Shown here: piece after piece, positions 16,527-26,056 of the stretch
How the letters are laid out: each line of letters starts with the position of its first letter
Numbering within the stretch: position 1 is the first letter of the stretch
From: Clostridium putrefaciens
GTDB lineage: Bacteria; Bacillota; Clostridia; Clostridiales; Clostridiaceae
Assembly: GCF_900461105.1 (NCBI RefSeq)
Contig: NZ_UFWZ01000001.1
Location: 1,054,001-1,118,000, forward strand
Direction: 5' to 3'
DNA length: 64,000 nt
Program-made: the position numbers and the translations under genes
Notes under the pieces: model-generated
The model's input: the letters and a program-made list of their open reading frames with translations, nothing else
The model's database searches: none
What the model was told of the DNA's origin: nothing

Positions 16527-17525
16527 ATGAGAGAATTTGAAATAGAAAGGCAATTCGATATAAAAATCGAGAGTATTAAACCAAACAAAGGAGTGTATTA
16601 TCTAAAAACGGACAAGGGAGAGCGATGTTTAAAAAAGATAAATTATGGCGTGCAAAAGTTATTATTTGTTTACGGAGCTAAAGAACATCTAATTTTAAAT
16701 GGATTTAACAATGTGGACAGGTACTTTTTGAATATAGAAGAAGAACCTTTTGCAGTAGTTAATGAAGATCTTTATACTTTGTCAGAATGGATAAACGGTA
16801 GGGAATGTAACTTTAAAGATAAAAATGATGTTGCTCTAGCGGCAGAAAAGTTAGCTTATATGCATAGAGCAACAAAGGGATACGAACCACCAGAAAATAG
16901 TAAATTAAAAAGTGATCTTGAAAGATGGCCACATTTAATGGATAAAAGAATTAAATCTTTAGATAAGATGAGAGCTATGGGACGAAAGAGGGGTACTAAG
17001 GGAGCTTTCGATTTAAATTATATAAAATCTCTTCAATTCTATAAAGATTTAGGAAAAAGAGCAACGAAGGTATTAGGGGATTCTAGATATATGGATATTT
17101 GCAGAAGTACTGAAGAGGAAAAGAGTTTTTGTCATCATGATTATACTTATCACAACATAATTATAACTGATGACTGTGTAAATGTTATAGATTTTGACTA
17201 TTGTAAAAGAGAAGTTAGGGCCTATGATATAGCTAATTTCATGACAAAGGTTTTAAAAAGAGTGGATTGGGATATAGAATATGCAAAGATTATTATTGAT
17301 AATTATAATAAGGTAGATTCATTAAGGGAAGAAGAATATAAGGTTATATTTGCATTTTTATTATTCCCACAAAGATTTTGGAGGCTCTCTAATAGATATT
17401 ATTACAATGAGGTTAATTGGGCTCAAAATACCTTTGGAAATAAGCTTGATAATTTAATAAGTGAACAGGACATATATATGAATTTTATAGAAGAATTCAA
17501 AGAGCTTTATAATCAAGTTGAATAG
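16527..17525 (+). CDS. CotS family spore coat kinase-like protein (copy 3)
   Basis: 332 residues. N-lobe GERCLKKINYG, hinge SEWINGREC, EKLAYMHRATKGYEP, catalytic FCHHDYTYHNIII and DFDYCKREVRAYDIANF; all active-site positions present. An upstream in-frame ATG at 16482 lacks an SD; ATG 16527 lies 8-9 nt after GGGGGTGA (16511-16518), so I use it. Divergent from glycosyltransferase copy 2 (about 110 bp between them). It closes the coat island. Confidence 0.8.
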   Translation: MREFEIERQFDIKIESIKPNKGVYYLKTDKGERCLKKINYGVQKLLFVYGAKEHLILNGFNNVDRYFLNIEEEPFAVVNEDLYTLSEWINGRECNFKDKNDVALAAEKLAYMHRATKGYEPPENSKLKSDLERWPHLMDKRIKSLDKMRAMGRKRGTKGAFDLNYIKSLQFYKDLGKRATKVLGDSRYMDICRSTEEEKSFCHHDYTYHNIIITDDCVNVIDFDYCKREVRAYDIANFMTKVLKRVDWDIEYAKIIIDNYNKVDSLREEEYKVIFAFLLFPQRFWRLSNRYYYNEVNWAQNTFGNKLDNLISEQDIYMNFIEEFKELYNQVE

Positions 17526-17590
17526 TAATTATATTAAGAGGTAACAATGGGGTCTTTTAGGGAAGCTTATGTGTTATATAATATCTAAAG

Positions 17591-17666
17591 AACTCTGTAT
17601 TTATAATCATGCTATAACATTTAATTAAATGTTATAGATGAAAATAAATACAGAGTTTATTTTTTT
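17591..17666 (+). terminator. Terminator after cotS copy 3
   Basis: Outer stem 17591-17604 with 17644-17657 (14 bp, perfect), a second palindrome inside (17612-17637), and eight T after the stem. The 262-bp gap also holds CATATTATA at 17748-17756, which fits a sigma-K -10 for yabG, though without a matching -35. Confidence 0.85.
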
Positions 17667-17787
17667 TGAATTAATAAAGTGACCAAAAGGTGGTGATTTA
17701 AACAAAGATTTTCACTACATATAATAGTGTCATTAAATAATATCCGTCATATTATAAAAGTAAAGTTAAAAATGAGGGAGAGAATAT

Positions 17788-18648
17788 ATGGAGATTGGTG
17801 ATATTGTTGTAAGAAAGTCTTACGGAAAAGATATAACATTTAAAGTTATAGATATTAAAGATGGGTTAGAGGGTTTAATATATATATTAAAAGGAATAAA
17901 TTTAAGGATAATTGCAGACTCTCCAGTAGAAGATTTAGAAGTGGTTAGATCAGATTATAGTGGTGAAACAGATAGGGTGTTTAACAAAGAAGTTAATAGT
18001 AGAATAAAGAACATAATGGCTAGTAGATTTAATTTAAGAAGGGGTTATAGAGTGGCAAAGACTGTTCCTTCTAAGGAGTTAATATTCGGAAGACCAGGTA
18101 AAATACTTCATATAGACGGAGATGCTGAGTATCTTGAAAATTGTCTTAAGGTTTATAAGCAACTTTCCTTAGAAGCTGTAGGTGAAATAGTAAAAGAAAG
18201 TGATCAACCAAAGAAGATACTAGAAATAGTTAAGGCTGTAAAACCTGATATTATAGTACTTACAGGTCATGATGGTATAATAAAAGATGCAAAGGATTTT
18301 CTTGACTTAGAAAACTATAGAAATTCAAAGTATTTTGTAGAAGCTGTATCCGAACTTAGAAATTATAACTCTAGTTATGATGAGTTAGTAATTTTTGCAG
18401 GGGCTTGTCAATCCTGTTATGAAAAGATATTAGATGCAGGAGCTAATTTTGCAAGTTCACCTAATAGAGTTTTAATACACTGCTTAGATCCTGTATTTAT
18501 CTGCGAAAAAATTGCATACACTAATGTAGATAAGGTTGTATCTATTCATGAAGTTTTAGATAATACAATTACAGGAATTAAGGGTATAGGTGGACTACAA
18601 ACTAGGGGGAAGTATAGGGAGGGGTATCCAAAGTCTAAATATATATAA
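17788..18648 (+). CDS. yabG: Sporulation-specific protease YabG
   Basis: 286 residues, matching YabG throughout: N-terminal DIVVRKSYGKDITFKV (SH3-like), then KILHIDGDAEYLENCLKVY, KPDIIVLTGHDGI and FAGACQSCYEKI. YabG is a mother-cell cysteine-type protease that trims coat and cortex-region proteins late in sporulation. The Cys in GACQSCYE fits a catalytic centre. Upstream of veg as in Bacillus, where the order is yabG-veg-ispE. SD GAGGGAGAG before ATG 17788. Confidence 0.92.
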   Translation: MEIGDIVVRKSYGKDITFKVIDIKDGLEGLIYILKGINLRIIADSPVEDLEVVRSDYSGETDRVFNKEVNSRIKNIMASRFNLRRGYRVAKTVPSKELIFGRPGKILHIDGDAEYLENCLKVYKQLSLEAVGEIVKESDQPKKILEIVKAVKPDIIVLTGHDGIIKDAKDFLDLENYRNSKYFVEAVSELRNYNSSYDELVIFAGACQSCYEKILDAGANFASSPNRVLIHCLDPVFICEKIAYTNVDKVVSIHEVLDNTITGIKGIGGLQTRGKYREGYPKSKYI

Positions 18649-18710
18649 CAAAATAACTCCAAATAAGAATTTAATTTTTTGTGATAATAGATAATATTAA
18701 TATATTTGAT

Positions 18711-18754
18711 CTTTTAAAGGTTAATATAACTTACCTTTAAAAGGCTTTTATTTC
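18711..18754 (+). terminator. Terminator after yabG
   Basis: Stem CTTTTAAAGGT (18711-18721) with ACCTTTAAAAG (18733-18743), then CTTTTATTTCT. A second, smaller palindrome (TATTCTTAA...TTAAGAATA, 18759-18797) follows. The remainder of this 341-bp gap is the veg promoter region; no further gene is seen. Confidence 0.65.
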
Positions 18755-18895
18755 TATGTATTCTTAAGTATAATACCAAATACCTTTATTTAAGAATATG
18801 AAACATAATTTTGGGTAATAATATGGATACAAGGGCTAATCTATATAATTTTTAAGAATATATTAAAAAAAATCAAAAAAAATTATAAAAAAATA

Positions 18896-18925
18896 TTGAC
18901 AAAGAGCTTTTATAAGTGATAAAAT
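18896..18925 (+). promoter_or_regulatory. Sigma-A promoter of veg
   Basis: Perfect -35 TTGACA (18896-18901), 18-nt spacer ending in TG-A, -10 TAAAAT (18920-18925), preceded by long A tracts resembling an UP element. In Bacillus the veg promoter is one of the strongest vegetative promoters, and this one is built similarly. Confidence 0.75.
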
Positions 18926-18989
18926 AATAAGTTTATTTGACAAGAGGCCTATTGTATTATATAATATACATGGGAAAGAGGGTGTTTAT

Positions 18990-19226
18990 ATGGAGAAGTT
19001 ACAAACCTTAGCTCATATAAGAAAAGATATAGAGAAACACATCGGGCACACAGTTACTCTAAAGGCTAATGGTGGGAGAAGAAAGGTTCTTATAAACAAA
19101 GGGGTAATAGAAGAAGCCTACCCAAGTATTTTCGTTATAAGGCTCGAAAGTGACACCCAAAGGACGGTGACTTATAGTTATTCAGATGTCTTGACACAAA
19201 CTGTACAATTAGATTTTGCAATCTAG
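18990..19226 (+). CDS. veg: Veg family protein
   Basis: 78 residues, typical Veg size: starts EKLQTLAHIRKDIEKHIGH, contains KANGGRRK and ends in SYSDVLTQTVQLDF. In B. subtilis Veg is an abundant vegetative protein that influences biofilm matrix gene expression; the molecular action is not settled. Monocistronic, with a strong promoter upstream and a strong terminator after it. SD AAAGAGGGTG. Confidence 0.93.
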   Translation: MEKLQTLAHIRKDIEKHIGHTVTLKANGGRRKVLINKGVIEEAYPSIFVIRLESDTQRTVTYSYSDVLTQTVQLDFAI

Positions 19227-19236
19227 ATGTTTAAAT

Positions 19237-19276
19237 AAAAAATCCTAGCATATATTAATATGCTAGGATTTTTTAT
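19237..19276 (+). terminator. Terminator after veg
   Basis: AAAAATCCTAGCATAT pairs with ATATGCTAGGATTTTTT; perfect stem with a T tract. A second hairpin (GAAAGATGG/CCATCTTTC, 19294-19317) follows; its role is unclear. Confidence 0.85.
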
Positions 19277-19501
19277 ATGCAAAATTAAAAAAAGAAAGAT
19301 GGTGGGTTCCATCTTTCAAATATTGTATAAAAGGGTATTGAGAATTTATGAGAGGTTATATGGTCAATAACCATAATTATAATACGTCAATATTCGAAAA
19401 ATGTCAATAATACTTTTTAAAGTTTTAATTATTAATATTTAAGTATATTTATTAGAATTAAGTAATATAAATTATAATAGGAATCTTATGGGAGGGATAA
19501 T

Positions 19502-21070
19502 ATGCAAGATATAGATGTGGTTAGAGAAAGTATACAATATGAACAGCTACTAGGTGAAAATACTAGTGATACAGTATTTAGAGGGGAATATTTAATTCCA
19601 GATACTCACCCAGACGTTTTAGAAATATTGACTGTGGATGTAAAACCGGTAATTGTATCTAAGAATGTAATGCCAGATAAAATTTATGTAGAAGGTACAT
19701 TAGAATATACTATACTTTATTTGGCAAGGGAAGATGAGGATAGAAGAGGAACACAAAGCATAAATTATAGTGATAAGTTTTCAAATTACGTAAATGTAAA
19801 TGGGGCAGATCAAAGTATGAATTGCCTTTTGGAATGCGATATAGAACATATGGAAGCATCTATAGTAAATGAAAGAAAAATAGGACTTGAAGGAATAGTA
19901 AAGATAAAAGCTGAAGTTTTAAAAGAATATAAATACGATATAATTAAAGATATTGAATCTACAGAAAGCCTTGAGATGCTAAAAGAACCTTATGTGTTAG
20001 ATCAGATAATAGATAATGTAGAAAAAGATTTTACAGCTAAATCTGTTATAAATATTGGGATGGATAAGCCACAAATAGGTAGTATATTAAAAAAAGATGT
20101 GAATATTTATAAAAAGGATATTAAAATAGTAGATAATGAGGTACAAGTAAACGGATTTGTTGTAATGAAATGTATTTATAGGGGCTTAGATAGTAGGGAA
20201 GTTGTATATTTAGAGGATGAAATCTTTATAAAGGAAAGCTTCGATATAGAGCAGATAAGAGATGATATGAGATGTATTGGAGATATAACTTTGTCTGATA
20301 TTTATGTGGATATTAATCATGATGATGTAGGTGAAAAAAGAATAATAAACGTAGAGTACTCTTTAACATCTAATTTTAGGATTATGTCAAAAGAAAATAT
20401 TCACATGATAGAAGATGCATATAGTCCAAGTGCATTATTAGAAATTGAAAAAGAAAAATATAATATAAATATACTTCAAGGTATGAATAATAGTGAAGTT
20501 ATAGTAAAAGAGAATATACAAATAGGTAAAGGAAGACCAAAACCTATTGAAATATTAATGACTACTGGTAATGTAGCCATAACAGAAAAAAAGGTACTAG
20601 AAGATAAAATCTCCATAGAAGGAGTAATAAAGGTAGAAGTTTTATATAGATCTAAAGAAGATAGAAAAGATATATGTGTAGCAAAGGAAGAGTTATCATT
20701 TTCAACAGGTATAGATATTCCAGGTGCTAAAATAGATATGACCTGTATTTCTAAAGCAAATATGGAGGTGTTAGAGTCTTCAATTGAAGCTGATACTATA
20801 GCAATAAAATGTGTAGTATTAGTATTTGGAAGCGCTAGCTATTTAAAAGAAAAAGAATTTTTAATATCTATAAGTAAATTAGATGATGATGTTCCCGAGA
20901 AAAAGGCAAGTATAACAATATATGTAGTTCAACAAGGGGATACACTTTGGAAGATAGCTAAAAGATACTTTACAACTACAGATGAAATTATTAAAGTTAA
21001 TAATATAGAAGATCCTGATTCAATAAATATTGGAGATAAAATAATAATACCAGGGAGAGCTATTTTATAA
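19502..21070 (+). CDS. sipL: SpoIVA-interacting coat protein SipL (SPOCS domains + LysM)
   Basis: 522 residues. Repeated SPOCS/DUF3794 domains (about 30-150, 165-300, 330-455) and a C-terminal LysM (about 472-519, VVQQGDTLWKIAKRYF). Size and architecture equal SipL of C. difficile, which binds SpoIVA at the forespore surface and ties the coat to the spore; this is the clostridial functional counterpart of SpoVM/SpoVID-type encasement. Start ATG 19502 behind GGGAGGG. Own terminator downstream. Confidence 0.88.
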   Translation: MQDIDVVRESIQYEQLLGENTSDTVFRGEYLIPDTHPDVLEILTVDVKPVIVSKNVMPDKIYVEGTLEYTILYLAREDEDRRGTQSINYSDKFSNYVNVNGADQSMNCLLECDIEHMEASIVNERKIGLEGIVKIKAEVLKEYKYDIIKDIESTESLEMLKEPYVLDQIIDNVEKDFTAKSVINIGMDKPQIGSILKKDVNIYKKDIKIVDNEVQVNGFVVMKCIYRGLDSREVVYLEDEIFIKESFDIEQIRDDMRCIGDITLSDIYVDINHDDVGEKRIINVEYSLTSNFRIMSKENIHMIEDAYSPSALLEIEKEKYNINILQGMNNSEVIVKENIQIGKGRPKPIEILMTTGNVAITEKKVLEDKISIEGVIKVEVLYRSKEDRKDICVAKEELSFSTGIDIPGAKIDMTCISKANMEVLESSIEADTIAIKCVVLVFGSASYLKEKEFLISISKLDDDVPEKKASITIYVVQQGDTLWKIAKRYFTTTDEIIKVNNIEDPDSINIGDKIIIPGRAIL

Positions 21071-21120
21071 TTAAGGATTAGTATAAATAGAGTAGTTTTA
21101 TAGAATGGTAATTTAAATTA

Positions 21121-21163
21121 AGGACTTTTAAAGAGTTTATATTCTTTAAAGGTCCTATTTTAT
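21121..21163 (+). terminator. Terminator after sipL
   Basis: 14-bp stem (21121-21134 with 21143-21156, one wobble), followed by ATTTTATT. Confidence 0.75.
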
Positions 21164-21307
21164 TGTTCAAATATTAAATAATATTTAAAGAAGATGTATC
21201 ACATAAAGGATCATAAAATAACTGTAATAATAAAATGTCAGTAGAAAATATGCATAATAATTAATAAATTGGAAATAATAAAAAATACTGAAATAGAGGT
21301 GATTTTT

Positions 21308-22138
21308 ATGGAAGACATAGATAAAGAAAATCTTATCATTATAGGAGGGGCTGAAGATAAAAAAGGAAATAAAGAGATATTAAGATATGTAAGTTCTATT
21401 ATAGATAAAAATAAAGATAAATTGCTAATAGCTACTGTAGCTACAGAAAGTCCTAAAGAAGTAGGAGAAAGCTATAATGAATTATTTATACAGTTAGGGG
21501 TTAAAAATGTTGAAGTATTATATGCAAATAGTAGGAAAGAAGCTACATACAAAAACAATATACAAAAGATGAAAGAAGCTTCTTTGGTATTTTTTACGGG
21601 TGGGGATCAATTAAGGATTACTAGTGTGCTTGGAGGAACGCCATTATATGAGGCCATGAAGGCTGCATATGAGGGAGGGTGTGTATTTGTAGGGACATCT
21701 GCTGGAGCATCTGTAATGAGTCGCACAATGATAATAGAAGGCAATGATGATGAATCCCCAAGAAAGTGTACATTGAAAATGGCTCCAGGGTTAGGATTTA
21801 TAAAAGATGTTATTATAGATCAACACTTTGCACAAAGGGGAAGAATAGGGAGACTTCTAGTTTCAATAGCTGAAAATCCCGAAGTTTTAGGTATAGGTAT
21901 AGATGAAGATACTGCCATAGTTGTGAATAGAAATGGAACATTTAAGGTTATTGGATCTGGAGCAGTATATGTTATAGATGGGAGAAGCATAACTAAAAGT
22001 AACGTATCAGAGCAATTCCCAGAAGAACTATTAAGTATCTTTGATGTAAATATGCATGTTTTAAAAAAAGGAAATGGATTTAATCTAAATAGTAAAGTTC
22101 CTTTTGAGGAGGATAGATTAAGAAATGAAGATAATTAG
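21308..22138 (+). CDS. cphB: Cyanophycinase
   Basis: 276 residues of the S51 serine peptidase family. Nucleophile Ser about 131 in GTSAGASVMS, FFTGGDQ at 96-101, and IIDQHFAQRGRIGRL downstream. It hydrolyses cyanophycin (multi-L-arginyl-poly-L-aspartate) to beta-Asp-Arg dipeptides. Lacks a signal peptide, so it is intracellular. I start at ATG 21308 behind AGAGGTGAT and not at the TTG 39 bases upstream. It overlaps cphA by 14 bases, so the degrading and synthesising enzymes are translated from one mRNA. Confidence 0.9.
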   Translation: MEDIDKENLIIIGGAEDKKGNKEILRYVSSIIDKNKDKLLIATVATESPKEVGESYNELFIQLGVKNVEVLYANSRKEATYKNNIQKMKEASLVFFTGGDQLRITSVLGGTPLYEAMKAAYEGGCVFVGTSAGASVMSRTMIIEGNDDESPRKCTLKMAPGLGFIKDVIIDQHFAQRGRIGRLLVSIAENPEVLGIGIDEDTAIVVNRNGTFKVIGSGAVYVIDGRSITKSNVSEQFPEELLSIFDVNMHVLKKGNGFNLNSKVPFEEDRLRNEDN

Positions 22139-24752
22139 CTATAGAATATTTGAAGGAAGAAATATATATTCTCATAAAAAGTGTATAAGAGTAGATCTTA
22201 ACCTAGAGGGATATAAGGATATTCCAAGTAAGGATATTTTAGAATTTAATGAAAGATTATTATATCTAGTACCGGAACTAAGAAAGCATAGATGTGGAAT
22301 AGACGAAGAGGGAGGATTTGTTAAAAGACTAGAAGAAGGTACCTATTTGGCTCATATATGTGAGCATATTATAATTGCAATTCATAACACATTAGATATG
22401 GATATATGTTATGGAAAAGCTCGAGAAATAAGCGGTGATAAGTATTATATTATATTTCAATATATATATCCAAAAACAGCAATTAGTATAGTCAAATTAG
22501 CATTAGATATTATTAATTCACTGATCAAAAATAAAAATATCAACATGAGATATAGATTTAAAAATATAAAGGGCATTTTAGATTTAGAATCAATAGGTCC
22601 TAGTACTAAAGCTTTATATGATGCTGCAAAAGAAAAAGAAATACCAATATTAGAATTAGAAGACTCAGGATTATATCAAATGGGATATGGAAGATATGGA
22701 AAGCTAATAAATGCCACAATTGTGGATTCTACAAAATCTATTGGCGTTGATATAGCTTGTGACAAATGGATTACAAAAAGCCTACTTCAAAATCAATATA
22801 TACCAGTGGCGAAGGGTGGCGTAGTTAATAATGCACTAGGACTTTTATTTCAAGGGAAGTCTATAGGCTATCCAGTGGTATTAAAGCCAAGATTTGGGAA
22901 TCAAGGTAAAGGCGTAGTTTTAGATATAAAGGATGAAAAAGAATTGTTAGAAGCATATAATAGTCTAAAAACAAAATTCGAAGATATCATAATAGAAAAG
23001 TATGCTAAAGGAAAAGACTATAGAGTATGTATGGTTGATAATAAAGTTGTTGCAGTATCTTTAAGAAAACCACCCTATATAATTGGAGATGGAAAGAAGT
23101 CTATTAAAGAATTAATAGATAATCTTAATAGAGACAATAGACGAGGGGATGATCATGAAAAACCTTTAACTAAAGTGAAAATAGATGAAAATTTAACAAG
23201 AACTATAAGTGTAAATGGATATAAACTAAAATCTGTCCTAGGATTAAATGAAAGATTAGAGCTACTTAAAAATGCTAATCTATCCACAGGAGGATATGCT
23301 ATAGATTGTACGGATATAATATGCGAAGAAAACATAAGCTTATGCACTAGGATATCTAAGACTATAGGTCTTGACGTTTGTGGAATAGATATATGCTGTA
23401 ATGATATATCTATTCCACTACAAAAAGAAGGTATAGTTATGGAAGTTAATGCAGCACCAGGTATAAGGATGCACCTTTATCCTGATGTTGGAGAAAAAAG
23501 GGATGTGGCATCTCATATTGTAGATATGTTATTTAAAAATTCACCTACAAGTATACCGGTGATATCTATAACGGGAACTAACGGAAAGACTACAACTACA
23601 AGGTTAGTAAGTCACACATTATCTTTAATAGGATATAAGGTTGGTATGACTACTACAGGTGGGATATATATAGATAATAATTGCATAGAAACTGGAGACA
23701 CTACAGGGTTTGAAAGTGCAAGGACAGTTATAATGAATAAAGAAATTGATGTGGCTGTATTGGAAACTGCAAGAGGGGGTATAATACGTAAAGGCCTTGC
23801 TTATGATCTTGCGGATGTAGGGGTTATAACTAATATAAGAGAAGACCACCTAGGATTAGATGGAGTAAATAATATTCAGGATTTAATTCAAGTGAAATCT
23901 TTGGTGGTTGAAGCTGTAAAAGATAATGGATATTCAATTTTAAACGCAGATGATGATCAAAGTTTAAATGTTATAGATAAAGCTAGAGGTAATCTCATAT
24001 TATTTTCTAAAGACAAAGAAAATATATACCTTAAGGAAAATATTAAAAAAGGTGGATATGGGGTGTATATATATAACAATGCTATTTATGTAGAAAAGGG
24101 AAAAAAGATATTTCACATTGCTGAAGTAAAAGATATTCCAATAACACTACAAGGTAATTTAGAATATAATATTGAAAATGCTTTAGCAGCTGTAGCAACT
24201 TTAGTAGGACTTAAAATAGATTATTGCATGATAAGTAAGGGTATTAAATCATTTAAAAGTGATGAGAATAATAATCCGGGAAGGTTTAATATGTATGAAG
24301 TAAATGGAGTAACTGTAGTACTAGATTATGGTCATAATTTAGACGGATATAAGGCAGTGGTAGCTGGTTTAAAAAAGATGAAATACAGTAGATTAATAGG
24401 GGTTATTGGACTGCCAGGGGATAGGGCTGATGAATGTATACTTGAACTTGGAAAGTTTTCAGCAGAAAACTTCCATCATATATATATAAAGGAAGATAAA
24501 GATAAACGAGGAAGAAAAAAAGGAGAGGTTGCAAAGATACTTTATAAGGGAGCTGTTTCTTCTAGCAAAAGCAATAAAGATATAGAAATAATATTAGAAG
24601 AAGAAAAGGCACTTCAAAAGGCTATGGATAATGCAAATAGTGGAGATTTAATTATGGCTTTCTTTGAAGATTATATATGTCTTAGAGATTTAATTAAAAA
24701 GAATCAAATTTTAACAGAAGAAAAACCAGATAAAAATGAAAAAATAATATAA
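22125..24752 (+). CDS. cphA: Cyanophycin synthetase
   Basis: 875 residues, normal length for CphA1. N-terminal domain (about 1-160; FEGRNIYSH near the start), ATP-grasp (about 200-480; YPVVLKPRFGNQGKGVVLDI, EVNAAPGIRMH), and Mur-ligase-like half with P-loop GTNGKTTTTR near residue 483 and VVLDYGHN. The two ATP sites add Asp and Arg alternately to build cyanophycin. SD GAGGAGG lies 11 nt before ATG 22125 inside cphB. Clostridial cyanophycin genes have been described; the surrounding spore genes suggest nitrogen storage tied to sporulation, which is inference. Confidence 0.93.
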   Translation: MKIISYRIFEGRNIYSHKKCIRVDLNLEGYKDIPSKDILEFNERLLYLVPELRKHRCGIDEEGGFVKRLEEGTYLAHICEHIIIAIHNTLDMDICYGKAREISGDKYYIIFQYIYPKTAISIVKLALDIINSLIKNKNINMRYRFKNIKGILDLESIGPSTKALYDAAKEKEIPILELEDSGLYQMGYGRYGKLINATIVDSTKSIGVDIACDKWITKSLLQNQYIPVAKGGVVNNALGLLFQGKSIGYPVVLKPRFGNQGKGVVLDIKDEKELLEAYNSLKTKFEDIIIEKYAKGKDYRVCMVDNKVVAVSLRKPPYIIGDGKKSIKELIDNLNRDNRRGDDHEKPLTKVKIDENLTRTISVNGYKLKSVLGLNERLELLKNANLSTGGYAIDCTDIICEENISLCTRISKTIGLDVCGIDICCNDISIPLQKEGIVMEVNAAPGIRMHLYPDVGEKRDVASHIVDMLFKNSPTSIPVISITGTNGKTTTTRLVSHTLSLIGYKVGMTTTGGIYIDNNCIETGDTTGFESARTVIMNKEIDVAVLETARGGIIRKGLAYDLADVGVITNIREDHLGLDGVNNIQDLIQVKSLVVEAVKDNGYSILNADDDQSLNVIDKARGNLILFSKDKENIYLKENIKKGGYGVYIYNNAIYVEKGKKIFHIAEVKDIPITLQGNLEYNIENALAAVATLVGLKIDYCMISKGIKSFKSDENNNPGRFNMYEVNGVTVVLDYGHNLDGYKAVVAGLKKMKYSRLIGVIGLPGDRADECILELGKFSAENFHHIYIKEDKDKRGRKKGEVAKILYKGAVSSSKSNKDIEIILEEEKALQKAMDNANSGDLIMAFFEDYICLRDLIKKNQILTEEKPDKNEKII

Positions 24753-24774
24753 AAAATTATTTTAAGTATATATT

Positions 24775-24829
24775 ATATTAATATAAGCCACTTTATTAAC
24801 TTATAAAGAGGCTTATATTAATATTTATT
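24775..24829 (+). terminator. Terminator after cphA
   Basis: ATATTAATATAAGCC (24775-24789) pairs with GGCTTATATTAATAT (24810-24824), 15 bp perfect, then TTATTTTT. The IS insertion begins 20 bp further on. Confidence 0.75.
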
Positions 24830-24873
24830 TTTAAATTCTTCATCCAGGGCAATTGCATTTAAAAACTTGAGTT

Positions 24874-24932
24874 AAATCCCTTTACATAGTAGAATTTATT
24901 TAATAATATTACTAATGTAAAGGGGATTTTTA
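24874..24932 (+). promoter_or_regulatory. Hairpin and internal promoter at IS left end
   Basis: AAATCCCTTTACAT (24874-24887) pairs with ATGTAAAGGGGATTT (24915-24929, one bulged G). The right arm contains the transposase SD (AAAGGGG, 24919-24925). A candidate promoter, -35 TTTACA (24881-24886) and -10 TAATAT (24904-24909, spacer 17), would start RNA near 24916, without the left arm. Transcripts entering from outside would fold and hide the SD. Confidence 0.55.
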
Positions 24933-24937
24933 TAATT

Positions 24938-26056
24938 ATGTATCACGAACTTTCAAATTCTTTTATAAGCATTTCAGACCCAAGAGATAATAATTCAAAA
25001 CATAAGCTTATTGATATACTAACAATAGCAACTTGTGCAATAATATGCGGAGCCGATACATGGACAGATATAGCTCAATATGGCACATCAAAACAAGAGT
25101 GGTTTTCAACATTCTTAGAGCTTAATCATGGGATACCATCCCATGATACTTTTGGAAGAGTATTTTCTATTATTAATCCAAAAGAATTTCAGGAAGCGTT
25201 TATTAAGTGGATCAAAGATATTTCTGATAAAGTTACTGGTGACGTAATTGCCATAGATGGCAAGACAGTTAGGCATTCCTTTGATACAAGTAACAATAAA
25301 TCAGCTATTCATATGGTAAGTGCATGGTCAAATCAGTTAGGTTTAGTTTTAGGTCAGATAAAGGTTAATGATAAATCAAATGAAATAACAGCAATTCCAG
25401 AATTATTAGATAAGATAGATATAAATAAATCTATAGTAACAATTGATGCTATGGGTACTCAAAAAAATATAGCTAAAAAAATAATCAAAAAGGGCGGAGA
25501 TTATGTTTTAGCTTTAAAAGGTAATCATAAAAACTTTTCCAACGATATAAAATACTTTTTTGAAGAAGAATCTAAGAATAAATTTGCTGATGTTGAATAT
25601 AGTTTTTTCAAGACTACTAACAAAGATCATGGCAGAATTGAAACACGTAAACATTACTTAATTAACGATTTAAACTGGCTTTCACAGAAGTCAGAGTGGA
25701 AAAACCTAAATAGTATAATTATGGTTGAATCTGAAAGAACCATAGGCGATAAAACATCTAAAGAAAGAAGGTATTATATTTCGAGCTTAACAGAAAATGT
25801 TGAAAAGGTTGCTGATGCCATTAGAAAACATTGGGGAATAGAGAATAGCTTACATTGGATTTTAGATATTGCTTTTAGAGAAGATGATAGCAGAATAAGA
25901 ATTGAAAATGCAGCTGAAAACTTTGCCATCTTAAGGCATATAGCTTTAAACTTATTAAAAAATGAAAAATCAGTAAAGATTGGTGTAAAAGCTAAAAGAC
26001 TCAAATCCGGTTGGGATAATGATTATTTAAGAAAGGTTTTAACTTCAATCCAATAG
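24938..26056 (+). CDS. ISAs1 family DDE transposase
   Basis: 372 residues. N-terminal DDE_Tnp_1-associated domain (SFISISDPRDNNSKHKLIDI, GIPSHDTFGRVF) and the catalytic DDE core: D in VIAIDGKTVRHS (about 105), D in IVTIDAMGTQ (about 168), E in HWGIENSLHWILDIAFREDD (about 307). Frame intact, no degeneration, so likely functional. SD AAAGGGG lies about 12 nt before ATG 24938, inside a hairpin. Codon use is similar to the host. Confidence 0.95.
   Translation: MYHELSNSFISISDPRDNNSKHKLIDILTIATCAIICGADTWTDIAQYGTSKQEWFSTFLELNHGIPSHDTFGRVFSIINPKEFQEAFIKWIKDISDKVTGDVIAIDGKTVRHSFDTSNNKSAIHMVSAWSNQLGLVLGQIKVNDKSNEITAIPELLDKIDINKSIVTIDAMGTQKNIAKKIIKKGGDYVLALKGNHKNFSNDIKYFFEEESKNKFADVEYSFFKTTNKDHGRIETRKHYLINDLNWLSQKSEWKNLNSIIMVESERTIGDKTSKERRYYISSLTENVEKVADAIRKHWGIENSLHWILDIAFREDDSRIRIENAAENFAILRHIALNLLKNEKSVKIGVKAKRLKSGWDNDYLRKVLTSIQ

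Noticed and set aside
12389-17525. Aminoglycoside phosphotransferase resistance genes
   Set aside because: Kinase motifs are shared with that family, but the proteins match CotS in size, hinge and context with CotSA-like transferases; no resistance context.
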